NCBI GenBank assembly: GCA_018136815.1
Contig: CM030936.1
Coordinates: forward strand, 5,493,774 to 5,557,773
Direction: 5' to 3'
DNA length: 64,000 nt
Source of the DNA: Isochrysis galbana
Taxonomy: Eukaryota; Haptophyta; Isochrysidales; Isochrysidaceae
Position 1 is the first letter of the stretch, and every line of letters begins with the position of its first letter. Both the position numbers and the translations under genes were made by a program. This document shows positions 53,190 through 63,039 of this stretch, in pieces. The notes under the pieces were generated by a model. It had not been told where the DNA came from and made no database searches. It worked only from the letters and a program-made list of their open reading frames with translations.

Positions 53190-53465
53190 TAAAACAAAAA
53201 GGTCGATCGCGGATGCGACAGCAGACAGCAGCGAGATGATGTGCGGGACTTCACGGCCAAGACTCTAGCGTGGTGGAAAGCAAATGCTGACAAGATTCCA
53301 CATTGGGCTCTTTGCGCCCGTATTGCGTTCGCACTCTCCCCAAATTCTGCCTCGTGTGAGCGTGTCTTTTCCCTTTTGAAGTGCATGTTTGGTGATAACC
53401 GGATGCAGACCTATTCCGATCAGTTGGAGTGCAGCTTGATGTTACGCTACAACAAGCGCGAGTAA
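53190..53465 (+). pseudogene. hAT transposase C-terminal dimerisation domain
   Basis: The frame VRDFTAKTLAWWKANADKIP, HWALCARIAFALSPNSASCE and RVFSLLKCMFGDNR ends with MLRYNKRE and a stop. W-W, P.LA..A...L..P.SSA..ERVFS is the hAT dimerisation signature. The upstream catalytic part is gone. It could be the relic of an autonomous partner of the 442-bp element at 34.8 kb (inference). Confidence 0.82.
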
Positions 53466-53678
53466 ATGAGTGAGTGGGTGAGTTAAGAGTGAAGCATTAT
53501 TGATCATTATCTTATGATTCTCTATCTCTTTGTTTGGTAAGGGTTGTAGGTTGGCTATAGAACACTATAGATAGTAGATAGCAAGGGATAGATAGATATA
53601 CGTGCGGAGGACGCGTGGACCAGCTAGCGGGTGCGCCGCTAAACGCGCGTGAGCCTATTGAAAATCGAGCGTCGCCAC

Positions 53679-53785
53679 GCGAAATCTCGAAATTTCATCG
53701 AAATTTGGGTGTGTGGGCTCGAAATCTGAACGAAATCTCAAACGAAATTTGGGTGAGTTGAAAACGAAATCCTGACCCCAGCCTA
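53679..53785 (-). repeat. CGAAAT-word array, diverged copy of 35792-35896
   Basis: CGAAAT occurs seven times in about 100 bases. The spacer TTTGGGTGTGTGGG and the ending CCTGACCCCAGCCTA match the 35.8-kb copy (TTTGGGTGTGTGGG, CCTGGATCCTGGCCTA), in which the recurring word is GGATAT instead. Confidence 0.6.
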
Positions 53786-54149
53786 GACATAAGCTTGAGC
53801 GCTTGTGTGTGTGTGTGTGTGCTGGGGCGAAGCTGGCGGCGCGCGGCGGCGAGGGAAAAGGGGGGAAGCGTCGCCCCTCTCCCGCGGGGGGGCTTCCCTC
53901 TCGCTTCTTTTCCCCGGTCTTCGCGCGCCGCTGCTCCGTTGGCGTTCACTTGCGCAAAGTTCGCTGTCTAAGAGCTAAGAGTGAAGAGAGAGAATATTCT
54001 CGATTCACATATTAGAGTGCGAGCAGTAGAATTTTGTCTGTGAAATCATCCGTTTTGAAGAGTGAGGCACAGCGGCGCCGAGGGCACGCACCTCGCTCTC
54101 TACCAGTTAACGGGGAGAGGCTGGCACCCATTCCCGAGCGCGCGCACTG

Positions 54150-54863
54150 ATGCCCCCAGGCCGCCTGCGTGCCGCACTCTCGCTCAGACGTGACCCGCGT
54201 CTCGCTCAGGCGTCCATTCCAGCGCTGGTGGCAATCCTGGAGCGCAATGGCGTCCCGTCGATCGATATTAAGTTCATGTTAGCATCACTTGCACACAGCC
54301 ATGGGATTGGGCTTGAAACGGCGCTGAGTATTAAGACTTCTGAGCAACGAGGATCCTCTGAGCGTGTACGAGAGCCTCCGCATCAAGTGATGGAGAGCAG
54401 TACAACTGGGAATGATTTGAGCTCTTCGACACAGTCGAGCCTTGTGGATGATGGTTCCTCACCAAACTTGAACCAACGCAACACTCATGTAGGAGACATT
54501 CAATCGTTGCAGATTTTGCCGCCCTTGCGCCCATCAGCTCGATCTGTACCTGGAGGCCGAGCAATGCATGGGAAAGCCGCTCAAAAGAAGCTTCTAAGAT
54601 GGGCACCTGAGGTTGTCACCGATGTGATAGAGTTTGAAAAAGCAGATAAGTGGGAGGCATGGGGAGACGCCCCGATGGATTCGAGGAGGAATAATAATGT
54701 GCTCGACATGCTGCGGGAGCCTGGCATGACGTTTATGGAAGCTGTACGCGCCCTTGATATCTCCGAAGGTGGTGAAGGCCTTGACGTGCTCCCTGGGAAG
54801 AGAGATGTGCCACGACAACTCACATGGGGCGAACTCATGGCCTCGGGAGGGAGAAATGCATAG
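54150..54863 (+). CDS. Hypothetical protein (237 aa)
   Basis: This complete ATG-to-stop frame has a basic N-terminal region that looks helical (ALSLRRDPRLAQASIPALVA), a Ser/Thr/Gln-rich middle and a C-terminal part with KKLLRWAPEVVTDVIEFEKA and MTFMEAVRALDISEGGEGLD. No domain is recognised. Codon use is less GC-extreme than in neighbouring genes. A further exon may follow (an open stretch after an AG at 55027). It is probably real because the frame is unbroken and non-repetitive, but expression evidence would be needed. Confidence 0.45.
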   Translation: MPPGRLRAALSLRRDPRLAQASIPALVAILERNGVPSIDIKFMLASLAHSHGIGLETALSIKTSEQRGSSERVREPPHQVMESSTTGNDLSSSTQSSLVDDGSSPNLNQRNTHVGDIQSLQILPPLRPSARSVPGGRAMHGKAAQKKLLRWAPEVVTDVIEFEKADKWEAWGDAPMDSRRNNNVLDMLREPGMTFMEAVRALDISEGGEGLDVLPGKRDVPRQLTWGELMASGGRNA

Positions 54864-55599
54864 CACCAAGTTTGCAGTCGCTGATGGAATACCTCATGTT
54901 AATTCAGCCGCTTCACTCCATGGCACATGGCATATGACACATGACATGAAGTCATCGGAAGCCGCCATTGAATATGTTGTACGCCATACGCTAATGAGGA
55001 CATGTGTACTCATGTACTTTACCATGTACTACTAATTTAGATGCCACATTGATCAAAGAGCCCCGCACACACCTGCGCAGGATTGTCTCGCTCCTGCGGC
55101 ACAAGGGGGCGGAAATGACGTCCTCGGGGGCCATAAAAACGTCTATAGGATTGGATGGAAAGACCATCTGTACGTACATTTGCTAGGCCGGTCACTAACG
55201 CTTTTTAACCACTATTTTCCACCCCTCCTGGGTGTCAAAGGATTCCCCAGGGACCCCCCTTACCTGCCCCCCATACCCCCCGCCCCCCGCTAACCCCCTC
55301 TACCCCACGAAAATCCATGGCGTCGGTGAGTGACTCCCCCTGTTGTATTCAGGCCTTTTGGCATGAACATTTCACATTTCGGCACGAGAACGAGCCTTCT
55401 TCGCTTTTTACCGTCTTCTACGTTCGCCGTGGTCGCGCCAGGCGTGCAGATTCGGATTCTCCCTGGGCTCAAGTCCAGGTTCGCCGATTTTCGTCTCGAA
55501 ATTCGAGGATTTGAGTTTTATTTTTACCGTTGCGGTAATTGTTCACGCGTCTAACTAAGGTAAGAAATGCAGGTAACAGAACTGGGCCCCTCTGCATTC
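54864..55599. other. Intergenic with a possible small exon
   Basis: 55027-55186 is open (LDATLIKEPRTHLRRIVSLL, GLDGKTICTYIC) after a TTTAG acceptor-like site and may belong to the preceding gene. C-rich sequence follows at 55205-55310. 55435-55530 is unrecognised. Confidence 0.3.
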
Positions 55600-55885
55600 C
55601 CTTCCCCCCCCCTTCTGCATTTCAACCCCCTCTGCAGTTCCCCCCCTCCCCCACCGCAGTTCCCCCCCTCCTTCGCAGTTCCCCCCTCCTCCGCAGTTTC
55701 CTGTGTTTCCCCGGTCAAGCCGGAAAAATACGTCAATGTGAGGGAGAGTTGGGTCAATGTTGTGGTCCCCCCCCTCCGCAGTTTCCCCCCCCCTCCGCAG
55801 CTTCCCCCCCCATCCGCAGCTTCCCTTCTCCCCTCCTCCTCCGCCCTCCCCCCCCCCCCCCCCGCCGTTCCCCCCCCCTCCGCAG
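55600..55885. repeat. C-rich minisatellite with a CCGCAGTTCCCCCCCTCC-like unit
   Basis: A 14-20 base unit combining CCGCAG or CTGCAG with C5-8 runs recurs about twelve times in two blocks (55615-55700 and 55765-55885), separated by about 65 bases of unique sequence. The minus strand is a dense series of G-runs. Confidence 0.75.
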
Positions 55886-56219
55886 ATTTCCTCCCACGCA
55901 CGCATAGCTTCACGCGCGGGCGAGTCCGGCTTCCAGACGCACGCACGCCGTACACCTGGCGAAATCTCGACGACGTGCACATCCAGACGAAGGTTCCATA
56001 CGGTGTTACTTACAGATGCTCTGTCAATCCTCTCTGGGGTCCCGCAGTGCACAATGCGCAAATGCAAATGCAAATGCAATGTGCAATGCGTTTTTGTGCT
56101 AAGCCCCCTGGAGGGCTGTGGCATTGATGGTGCCGGGCCAGCCCCTCGCGCATGAGCGCGAGGGCGGTTCCGCGGCTGTGTAGGGGCCAGGCCCGGAGGC
56201 CTTCCCTATTGGAGCCATC

Positions 56220-56497
56220 CTGCTTGTGAGTTGTGCTGGGTGTGGCTGTGGAGAGTGCTGTGGAGCTTGAGGTGCAGCATGGCTGCCAGCATGTCGGGTC
56301 CGTGCACGCTGTTCGTGGTGATGCGCGGGCGTGGTGTGTTGGCTCCTGTGCCCACCTGGGTGGGAGGGTCATCCTGGCGCGGTCGCTTCGGCAACAGCGG
56401 CGTGTCCATCATTGCTTCATCCGTCGCGGCGAGGGCAGCGGCAGCGAGGGGGGGGGGCGGCGCGCACTCCATGACCCTATCGTTTTAACGATAGTTG
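56220..56497 (-). repeat. Hairpin-headed element
   Basis: The head CTATCGTTTTAACGATAG (56477-56494) is preceded by GCGCGCACTCCATGACC. The body TGGGTGGGAGGGTCATCCTG, GCGCGGTCGCTTCGGC and GCGGCGAGGGCAGCGGCAGC is the inverted counterpart of 9430-9575. The tail side is unclear. Confidence 0.6.
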
Positions 56498-56976
56498 GTG
56501 AGTAGTCTAAAGAATCAGCGCACAACGCACACATCGTCATCTGGAACAAGCGTAGAAAGGCACACACGCGCAGCGACACGCTGGCGCATAAGGTGCAGGT
56601 GTACCGTACAGATCACAGCGCTGCAATCTACAATACACACATCAACTCATGGAAGCGCAAGCGCACTGCCGTAAGATGGCTGCAGCGGTGACTGCGCGCG
56701 CTCGGTGCGCGTGCGCAGAGAGCCGCGCGCGAGCTGAATAGCTCGGAGGGGTGAGGTCTCTATCATCAGCACAATCGCTACCTGAATATGTGGCAGAGGG
56801 CGCACGATCCTATCAATGGGAGGAGGCAGAATCGGCGAAGCGACCACACGAAATACTACTACATACGAAACTGTTTAGTCGAGCGTGTTGCGGACGATAG
56901 CTTGAACTGGAGCTTAGGCACGTCAATGGGAGATCGGCAGCTATCAACCGGGCCCCTTTTTCCTACACGGCCGCCA

Positions 56977-59184
56977 TCAAACCGAGCTGCCCTTGGGCTC
57001 TTGGGAGGCTGCCTTGCGAATTTTTCGAAGAACGCTTCTATCGTGCACCCTCTTGATCAACCTAGCAACCGGAAGAGCTCTACGTATGATCCACTGCCGC
57101 AGTGGCGCATGCCGGACACGTCTTGTCAGCACGCCGTGGGCAGTGAGCAACATACGAGCGCCATCCATGACGTTGTATGAAGGAACGAGCGCTCGTGCCA
57201 TTCCTTCTAGGCATAGAGCATTAATCACCAATGTCGCGTAGTTGGCGCCAATGCTGATCTGGTGCTCGCGCAGATGTGTCAGCACTGTCTGTAAGACTTC
57301 TCCAAGTTGGATGTTTGTACCGTAACCGCGGCAAACTTTTGCAAAAGAAGCTATCACTGCCTTACGAAAGGAAAGTTCAACAAGTTCTGATCCATGTGCG
57401 TCCCCGCCCGGCCCAACGCGCCAACGTAGTACGCAATCCGCCGCTGAGCCGCCATCCCCATCGCCCACAGCACGGAGGAACCCGATAAAGTTAGCAGCTT
57501 CATCATCAGTCAGCACAGCAACCAGGCCTAGGTCGACGAGCCCGATGCGGACGCGATTGGCTTCCCTAGTATCCTCAAGAAACGAGAAAAGCAGATTTCC
57601 TGGATGCATGTCAGCATGCATAAGGTTATCCTCCAAAAGCATCTTGTAGTAAATATCGACACCACGTTGCACAATGTAGTTGGCGTGTTCTTCAGAAATC
57701 GGTCGGAGGAGGGTGGCGCTAGGAGCCGCCGGGCCCGTATTGGACCGCACTCCCGGAGGAGCCGCTCGTAAGTACGGTGGCGCTCGAGGAAAAGGAGGGG
57801 CAGGAGTGTGAGACGAATGCGACGGGCCCATCGGCTTCGCGATTGGTGGCGGCCCACTTGGCTTGCACTTCTGTGCTTGTTTCTCGTCGCCATTACGAAG
57901 GCATCCCGGTGGAGGCGCACTCGGCTTTGGCAGCGGAGCCTGCCCTTTGGTGCTGCCGCAACCATTCAGAGGCGGGGGTGCACTCGGTTTGGGCTGCGGG
58001 GCTTGTCCTTTTGCGTTGCTCTCGGAGTTGAAGGGTTGAGGAGCCGTGGGTTTGGGCTTTGGCGCTTGCCGAAAACTGCTACCTTCGGTTTTAAGAGGCA
58101 GCGAAGCGTCCGGCTCTGGTTGAAACGCACGAGAGGATTCTGAATTCAGGTGCGAGCTGCCCTCTTGGTTGCCCGAGGTATGGGTGGTTGCTGCGCCAAA
58201 GGTGAGGTATTCAGCGATGGGATCACCCGACAAAAGCTCTTCCATTAGAACATCTGGAGTTGCGAAGATCACGTTGGGTATGTTGACGTCCTTCCAGGTC
58301 CTGAAATTGTGCCTCATTCTGCGCACATTGACAGCTTCTGCGGACATGTCGGCCTGGGCTTGAAGAGTCCACCCGAAGGCTCGGACAGTGGAGCTGGCGT
58401 CAAGCCAATCAAGCCCAGGCAGCATTTCGATCAGCTGGGCGAGCTTCTCCATCAGCTTGAAGTCGGCTCGAAGCTCATGTTGCACGTTCGGGTGGCGAAC
58501 CTTGACTGCGATCGAGGCAGATGACGCAGTGGCGAACGCGGTTGAGTGGTCTCGAGTGGTGCCGTTGACGAGTCCGGTGTTGATGAGGAAGGATTTCCTG
58601 AAGCGTGCGCGATGGACTTGCCCTATGGATCCGCTAGCAAAGGGATCTCGCTCGAATTCGTAGAATGCGGTCTCTATCGGTGCTCCGATCGCAGCCTCTA
58701 CCACTTGCCGTGTATGTCTGAATTCGTGCGCCGGTGCGTGAGACGTAAGGTGAGCTAGGGCCACGCACAGCTCCGCTGGAAGTAGATCAGGCCGAGTTGA
58801 CGCCCACTGGCCCCACTTGTGGTAGGCGGCGCCCGAGCGCTCGAGGCCGTTCACGAGTGCCGGAAAAAAATATTTCTCGCGTAGTTCGCGATTGAATGCG
58901 AGTGGCGCAGTGGCGAGCGTGGGAAGGTGCGAAATTGCCGTGTGCACTGCACGCCGAGCGAGGTACCATGAGCCCGAGTCAGGAGGCGCAAAAGTGAGGA
59001 GTGCAACTAGCACCAGCGGGATTACTAGAAGGACGAGGACCCATGCAATCGAACGGAAGAGGCGTGCGACAGCAAGTAGCACGCGCGCGAGCAAGATGCT
59101 CAGCCAGCTGCTCGGCGGTCGACGGCGGGGTAGTGGCCTGGTGCCATTCCGTGTGGCGGAGCGCTTGCGCAGCCGCCGCTCCAT
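56977..59184 (-). CDS. ABC1/ADCK/UbiB-family atypical kinase with proline-rich insertion
   Basis: From the ATG at 59184 the product is 735 aa. These kinase-like proteins of mitochondria and plastids support ubiquinone or other prenyl-lipid biosynthesis. It shows N-terminal hydrophobic stretches (residues 25-65), the KxGQ motif (KWGQ, 123-126), the glycine-loop equivalent ASGSIGQ (183-189), VAVKVRHP with the catalytic Lys at 228, HADMHPGN (523-530) and DLG (551-553). HAD.HPGN and the spacing resemble ADCK2. Between about 335 and 500 sits a Pro/Lys/Ser-rich insertion with PKPSAPPP-type repeats, absent from family members I know, presumably a disordered loop within the kinase fold. The frame upstream of the ATG is open but has no better start. 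Confidence 0.88.
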   Translation of the reverse strand: MERRLRKRSATRNGTRPLPRRRPPSSWLSILLARVLLAVARLFRSIAWVLVLLVIPLVLVALLTFAPPDSGSWYLARRAVHTAISHLPTLATAPLAFNRELREKYFFPALVNGLERSGAAYHKWGQWASTRPDLLPAELCVALAHLTSHAPAHEFRHTRQVVEAAIGAPIETAFYEFERDPFASGSIGQVHRARFRKSFLINTGLVNGTTRDHSTAFATASSASIAVKVRHPNVQHELRADFKLMEKLAQLIEMLPGLDWLDASSTVRAFGWTLQAQADMSAEAVNVRRMRHNFRTWKDVNIPNVIFATPDVLMEELLSGDPIAEYLTFGAATTHTSGNQEGSSHLNSESSRAFQPEPDASLPLKTEGSSFRQAPKPKPTAPQPFNSESNAKGQAPQPKPSAPPPLNGCGSTKGQAPLPKPSAPPPGCLRNGDEKQAQKCKPSGPPPIAKPMGPSHSSHTPAPPFPRAPPYLRAAPPGVRSNTGPAAPSATLLRPISEEHANYIVQRGVDIYYKMLLEDNLMHADMHPGNLLFSFLEDTREANRVRIGLVDLGLVAVLTDDEAANFIGFLRAVGDGDGGSAADCVLRWRVGPGGDAHGSELVELSFRKAVIASFAKVCRGYGTNIQLGEVLQTVLTHLREHQISIGANYATLVINALCLEGMARALVPSYNVMDGARMLLTAHGVLTRRVRHAPLRQWIIRRALPVARLIKRVHDRSVLRKIRKAASQEPKGSSV

Positions 59185-59448
59185 CAGCGGCCAGCAGATG
59201 GAGGTGAGCTGAGTTAGAAAGAGGAGGAGGCAAGGGGCGACGGTATAAGAGGAGGGATGCGAGTACCGGAGACGGCGCAATTGAGGGCGGGCAAGCGCCC
59301 GTGACGGGGGGAGGAGCTGAGATGGCGCACGCCGACGAGGCTCGCTCGGCCCCTCTCGGCGCCCCTCCCGGAAGCTTTCGTGTGTGAGTTTTATTTTTAT
59401 AGTATAGAGTGCAGCCTTTAGTCCCGTCGGGATTTATCCCTAGTACAT

Positions 59449-59740
59449 GCCAAAAAAAAATCTGAAGGTTCAGGGCTACACACCTATCGCTAGACAGCGC
59501 ATACTACTGCTATTGCCCATCAGCCAACGCCCTTATCTCCCTTTTCCCCGCCCCCATGCCTTCCCCCCCTCATTCCTTTGTCTTCCCTAGTACATGCCTA
59601 AACCCCGGGGAAGGCTTCGGGAAGGGGAGGGAACGGAGGGAGGGGACGAAAGGGCGTTGTCCGCTACGCGGAGGTAGATACCGACTAGCGATAGGTGTAT
59701 AGCCCTGAATCTTCAGACCTTTTTTTTTTTTCGACCGCCC
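59449..59740. repeat. Head-to-head pair of A-type tailed repeats
   Basis: A copy starting at an A-run (59451-59459, ATCTGAAGGTTCAGGGCTAC) runs to about 59595. A second, inverted copy runs from about 59570 to a T-run at 59719-59730 (GTATAGCCCTGAATCTTCAG). Both contain TTCCCTAGTACATGCC and GCTAG.GATAGGTGT-type blocks, so the pair could fold back. Confidence 0.6.
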
Positions 59741-60611
59741 TAAGGGAGGAGGTGGAGGGAGGGGATGTAAGGGCGGTGTCATAGCAGTGACATGGTGACC
59801 TAGGACTAGTAATAAACCTTTTAATAGTCTCACCGCACACGCGGCCGTGGACCCTCTACTTTCTACTCACGTAGGAAACTTTCTACACCCCCACTTCCCC
59901 GGCCCTTCTCCCCCCGCCATAAGGCGACTCCCCCCGTGCACTACTAGGGGGATAGGGGTGAAGGGCTTAGATATGGTCCGGTGGCCCGCGCCTCCCCCCG
60001 GCTGATCATTCCCCCCCTTCCTCCTGTGTCTCCGAGTGGGCGGCGGTCTCAGCCCCGACTTATCCTGTAAACAGGTGCGGGACTTACCTATTTTCCGGTG
60101 AGCGGAGCTCTCGCTCCGCCCACCCCCTTCTCCGCGCTCTCTCTCCCCTCTCCTGCAGGCACGCGCGATGGCGCGCCTGCGGCAGGCCTGCAGCTGCCCC
60201 TGGCGAGCCCTGGAGGCTCCTGGAGGCCAGCTCTGGGGGCAGAGGAGGCTGGGGCTGGGCCCTGGCCTCCCCTGCCTCTCCCTCGCTGGCGCTCCTGAGC
60301 CTCTGGGGCCCCCAATCTGCACCTGTCTGCCTGTCGACCAGGGGGGGAGGGGGGGTTGGAGCGATGGGCTGGCCACGACAGGCCAGGACGCGCGAGGCAG
60401 GCGAGCCTGCCAAGGAGAGAGTGGGTCAGTAGGGTAGTGGCCTCCTGGCAAGCCATCAGGCGTGCCAGGAGGATGGGTGGTTCCTCCCCCATGGCAGGGG
60501 AGGAGTAGAGAGAGGGGGGGGCTCGTGCCCCCCCATGGGTCAACCAAGTATAAACTTAGTTGTGACCTAGGACTAGTAGGCGAGTAGCCCAGAATCTTAA
60601 AAAAAAATTCA
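59741..60611 (+). repeat. A-type repeat interrupted by a SINE-like insertion
   Basis: Removing 59812-60561 and one target copy rejoins GATGTAAGGGCGGTGTCA to CTAGTAGGCGAGTAGCCCAG and AATCTTAAAAAAAAA, an A-type element ending in oligo-A rather than the oligo-T seen elsewhere. Confidence 0.55.
59812..60561 (-). mobile_element. Complete hairpin-headed element (750 bp) with 17-bp target duplication
   Basis: GTGACCTAGGACTAGTA is present at 59795-59811 and 60562-60578. On the minus strand the element begins CAACTAAGTTTATACTTGGT, has a GC-rich body (blocks shared with 34.7-35.6 and 42.0-42.5 kb) and ends GTGCGGTGAGACTATTAAAA then GGTTTAT. Head and tail match the 182-bp element at 47690-47871, so the short one is an internally deleted or minimal form. 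Confidence 0.88.
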
Positions 60612-60957
60612 AGTAGGTTGACACATACACCCCCAGGGCTGCGTATGTGGCGAGGGAATCTTACGAAGTTTTTTATAGCATCATTACCCTATCAGCTGAC
60701 GTCCCAGCGAGTACCATCCTATGTTTCAATCGCGGCGTTCCGCAACCTATGAGCAAGCTACATCCCTCCACGTGAAGTGTTCAGTAAGTGCCACGAGGAG
60801 CAAGCACGCGGCTCCCCGCACACCGCCACCGTACAAGGTTTCCGTTCCTCGCAGACCCCCTGCATGGCTAAAGCACGGGTGGCCACCACGTGTCGACGCT
60901 GTTGCTCCGTTGCCGCAGAGGTACCATGGGGTCTTTGCCTCAGGAACCACCTGCAGC

Positions 60958-62568
60958 TCAGAGAAGGTGGCGCTTGTTGCTTGAAGACTTGTAAAACAAG
61001 AATACCGCCAGCACAAGCATTTGCCCACACACGCCCATTGCAAGGAGGCCGGATGCCACCGAGCCGTGTCTGTCATCCTTGCTCTTTGCGGAGAGGTCAT
61101 ACAATGCGCCCTGGAGCTGCTGCACGTTACCCGCAAGGGCGCTGACAGTGTTGTCGACATTGCGCAGGCGGGCCTCTATACTCCCGCTCGAGGCATGGAT
61201 GCTCTCCATTAATGCCTTGACATCGCGGATGTCGGTGGAGTGGCTGTGACCCATCGCGTCCAATGCTTTCGCCGATGCACTGATTCGTTCAAGCAAGGCC
61301 TCACCCCTTGGTGGTAGGTCCGGTGATTGGATGGTGGGTGGAGCATTATCGATAGGATTTAGCGCTGCGGCGGCCTTGAGGGTGTCTACAGACGCCTGCA
61401 ATCGCAGAACATGCTGCTCCAAGGCGGCCCCTTGGGCCGCCACTGACTTTAAGGAGGCTACCACCTCCCCCATCTGCTGCATCGAATGGTTCGAGTGCGA
61501 GTTTAGCTCCCACAAGGCCTCCTCGACCCCAAACAACTCGTGCGCAAAACGCGAAAGGTATTCCTCCTCCGAAGTGGTCGGTGGTATCGTGGTTGCGTGT
61601 GGAGCTTGGTTCGGCGCGTCAGCCATCATCTCCACAACAGGAGCCCGCTCGGTTGGCAACGAATCAGTAGCAAGCTCGATTTTCTCGGGATGTTCCTCAT
61701 CCTCCCCTCCCATGTGAATGCGCAGATCCAAGTCCACCTCAGCAGAGCTTGACGCCACGGGCTCTAACGGGTCTGCATCTTCACTCGAGGCAGAGAGGTC
61801 GGCAATGCCCAGGGAATACACCACGTGCGTGTCGGCCCTCGCTCCCGTCACGCCGGTGATGCCAAAGTAAGCAGTGTCTGGGAGTCGGTAGCGCGGATCT
61901 GTCCGAGCGAGGTCGATTAGGTTGACGGTCTCGATGCACGGCTGCCAGTGCCCGGAGTTCGTCAGGTCAAGCCATATTCGCAGCTGGCCACGTACAAATG
62001 CAATGCGGGTGTGGACAATGTTCTTGAGGTTGCGGTATGCGGCGTAGCACAGCCCCACCTGCTCGTCCACCGGCGCGGTGGTCGTGCCGCCATGCAGGAT
62101 AGCGACGACGAAAGGCTCGATTTTCGTGCCCTCTGCGCTGCTGCGCGTGTCGAAGAAGATACCCAGCCCCTTGAAGTCCTCCGAATGGCCATAGATTGGG
62201 CCTCCGCGGCCCTGCTGCTCAGTGAGCCAGAAGGCCATCCCTCCGCCGTGCGATTGCCGTGGATCGCCCCCGACGTGGAAGACAAGCTCGGCCTCCCACG
62301 AGCTGAGTGAAACAGGCTCGGAGGCCCAGACCCAGCCCAGCTTGTTCGTGCTGGCGCTGGTGAGCATTATGTAGTCATTGCTGAGCGTCGCCTCACCGCC
62401 GTATTCCCAGCCTGGAATCAGCCCACCCTCGTACTGGCGGAAGGGGTTGGTGAAGCTGAGCCTGGGAATGAGTGGGGGCATCTCGGAGATATCCAGCTGT
62501 GCGCCCGCGCTGCCCGCGAAACCGGGGGCGAGGCGGGCGGCGAGACAGGCGGCGAGCACCGCGCGCAT
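60958..62568 (-). CDS. L-type lectin cargo receptor (ERGIC-53/VIP36-like)
   Basis: From the ATG at 62568 the product is 536 aa. These type I membrane lectins bind high-mannose glycoproteins and move them between ER and Golgi. It has a signal peptide (MRAVLAACLAARLAPGFAG), then the lectin domain (about 28-270) with LSFTNPFRQYEGGLIPGWEY, GGGMAFWLTEQQGRGGPIYG, FKGLGIFFDTR, EPFVVAILHGGT and YFGITGVTG, all expected in order. An acidic Pro/Ala linker leads to a helical, probably coiled-coil region (about 370-495), a membrane helix (GLLAMGVCGQMLVLAVFLFY) and the short tail KSSSNKRHLL. The basic-dileucine-like tail replaces the KKFF signal of ERGIC-53. The gene is divergent from the one starting at 63040. 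Confidence 0.88.
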   Translation of the reverse strand: MRAVLAACLAARLAPGFAGSAGAQLDISEMPPLIPRLSFTNPFRQYEGGLIPGWEYGGEATLSNDYIMLTSASTNKLGWVWASEPVSLSSWEAELVFHVGGDPRQSHGGGMAFWLTEQQGRGGPIYGHSEDFKGLGIFFDTRSSAEGTKIEPFVVAILHGGTTTAPVDEQVGLCYAAYRNLKNIVHTRIAFVRGQLRIWLDLTNSGHWQPCIETVNLIDLARTDPRYRLPDTAYFGITGVTGARADTHVVYSLGIADLSASSEDADPLEPVASSSAEVDLDLRIHMGGEDEEHPEKIELATDSLPTERAPVVEMMADAPNQAPHATTIPPTTSEEEYLSRFAHELFGVEEALWELNSHSNHSMQQMGEVVASLKSVAAQGAALEQHVLRLQASVDTLKAAAALNPIDNAPPTIQSPDLPPRGEALLERISASAKALDAMGHSHSTDIRDVKALMESIHASSGSIEARLRNVDNTVSALAGNVQQLQGALYDLSAKSKDDRHGSVASGLLAMGVCGQMLVLAVFLFYKSSSNKRHLL

Positions 62569-63039
62569 CTTCAGCGGCGGCCGAGCGAGAGCGCGACGCA
62601 AGCGCAGCCGACGATGGAAGCCCCCCCCCCCCCAGAGTGGAAGGGGAGGGGGGGGGAGGGGAGAGACCGCAAAAAGAGGAGAAGAGAACGGGAAAGGATC
62701 CCCCCCCACCTCCCTAAAATAGCAGAGAGTACTAGACAAGTACGGTGTGTAATCAGCCCTTACAGCGGCGCCTGGAGTTCGAAGAGGAGGAGGGTTGGTC
62801 TCTCTCTCCTCTCTTCTCGTTCTCCAAAGAATACGCGATATCCCGCTCTCTCCCCTCTCTGCACGGGGCCCCCGCGCCTGGCCGCCACTGGCGCTCGCAC
62901 GCGCGCTTCCTGCTTGACTCTCTCTCTCTCCCTCATCCCCTCGCACGCTCTACCTGTCTCTCGGCTCGCTCACCGCGCTCGGTAGTTTGTGGCACGCTTT
63001 TCCCTTATCTGCCTCAAGCCCACCCTCGGGTCGCCCGCT
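62569..63039. promoter_or_regulatory. Divergent promoter region, lectin and AKR-like genes
   Basis: It contains a C12 run at 62626-62637, G-runs at 62648-62660, CTCTCTCTC tracts around 62800-62930 and no evident TATA box. The pyrimidine tracts resemble those upstream of other genes here. Confidence 0.4.

Noticed and set aside
47690-60561. Hairpin-headed elements as Helitrons
   Set aside because: Helitrons make no target duplication and have a 3' hairpin with CTRR; these have 17-21 bp duplications and a homopolymer tail.
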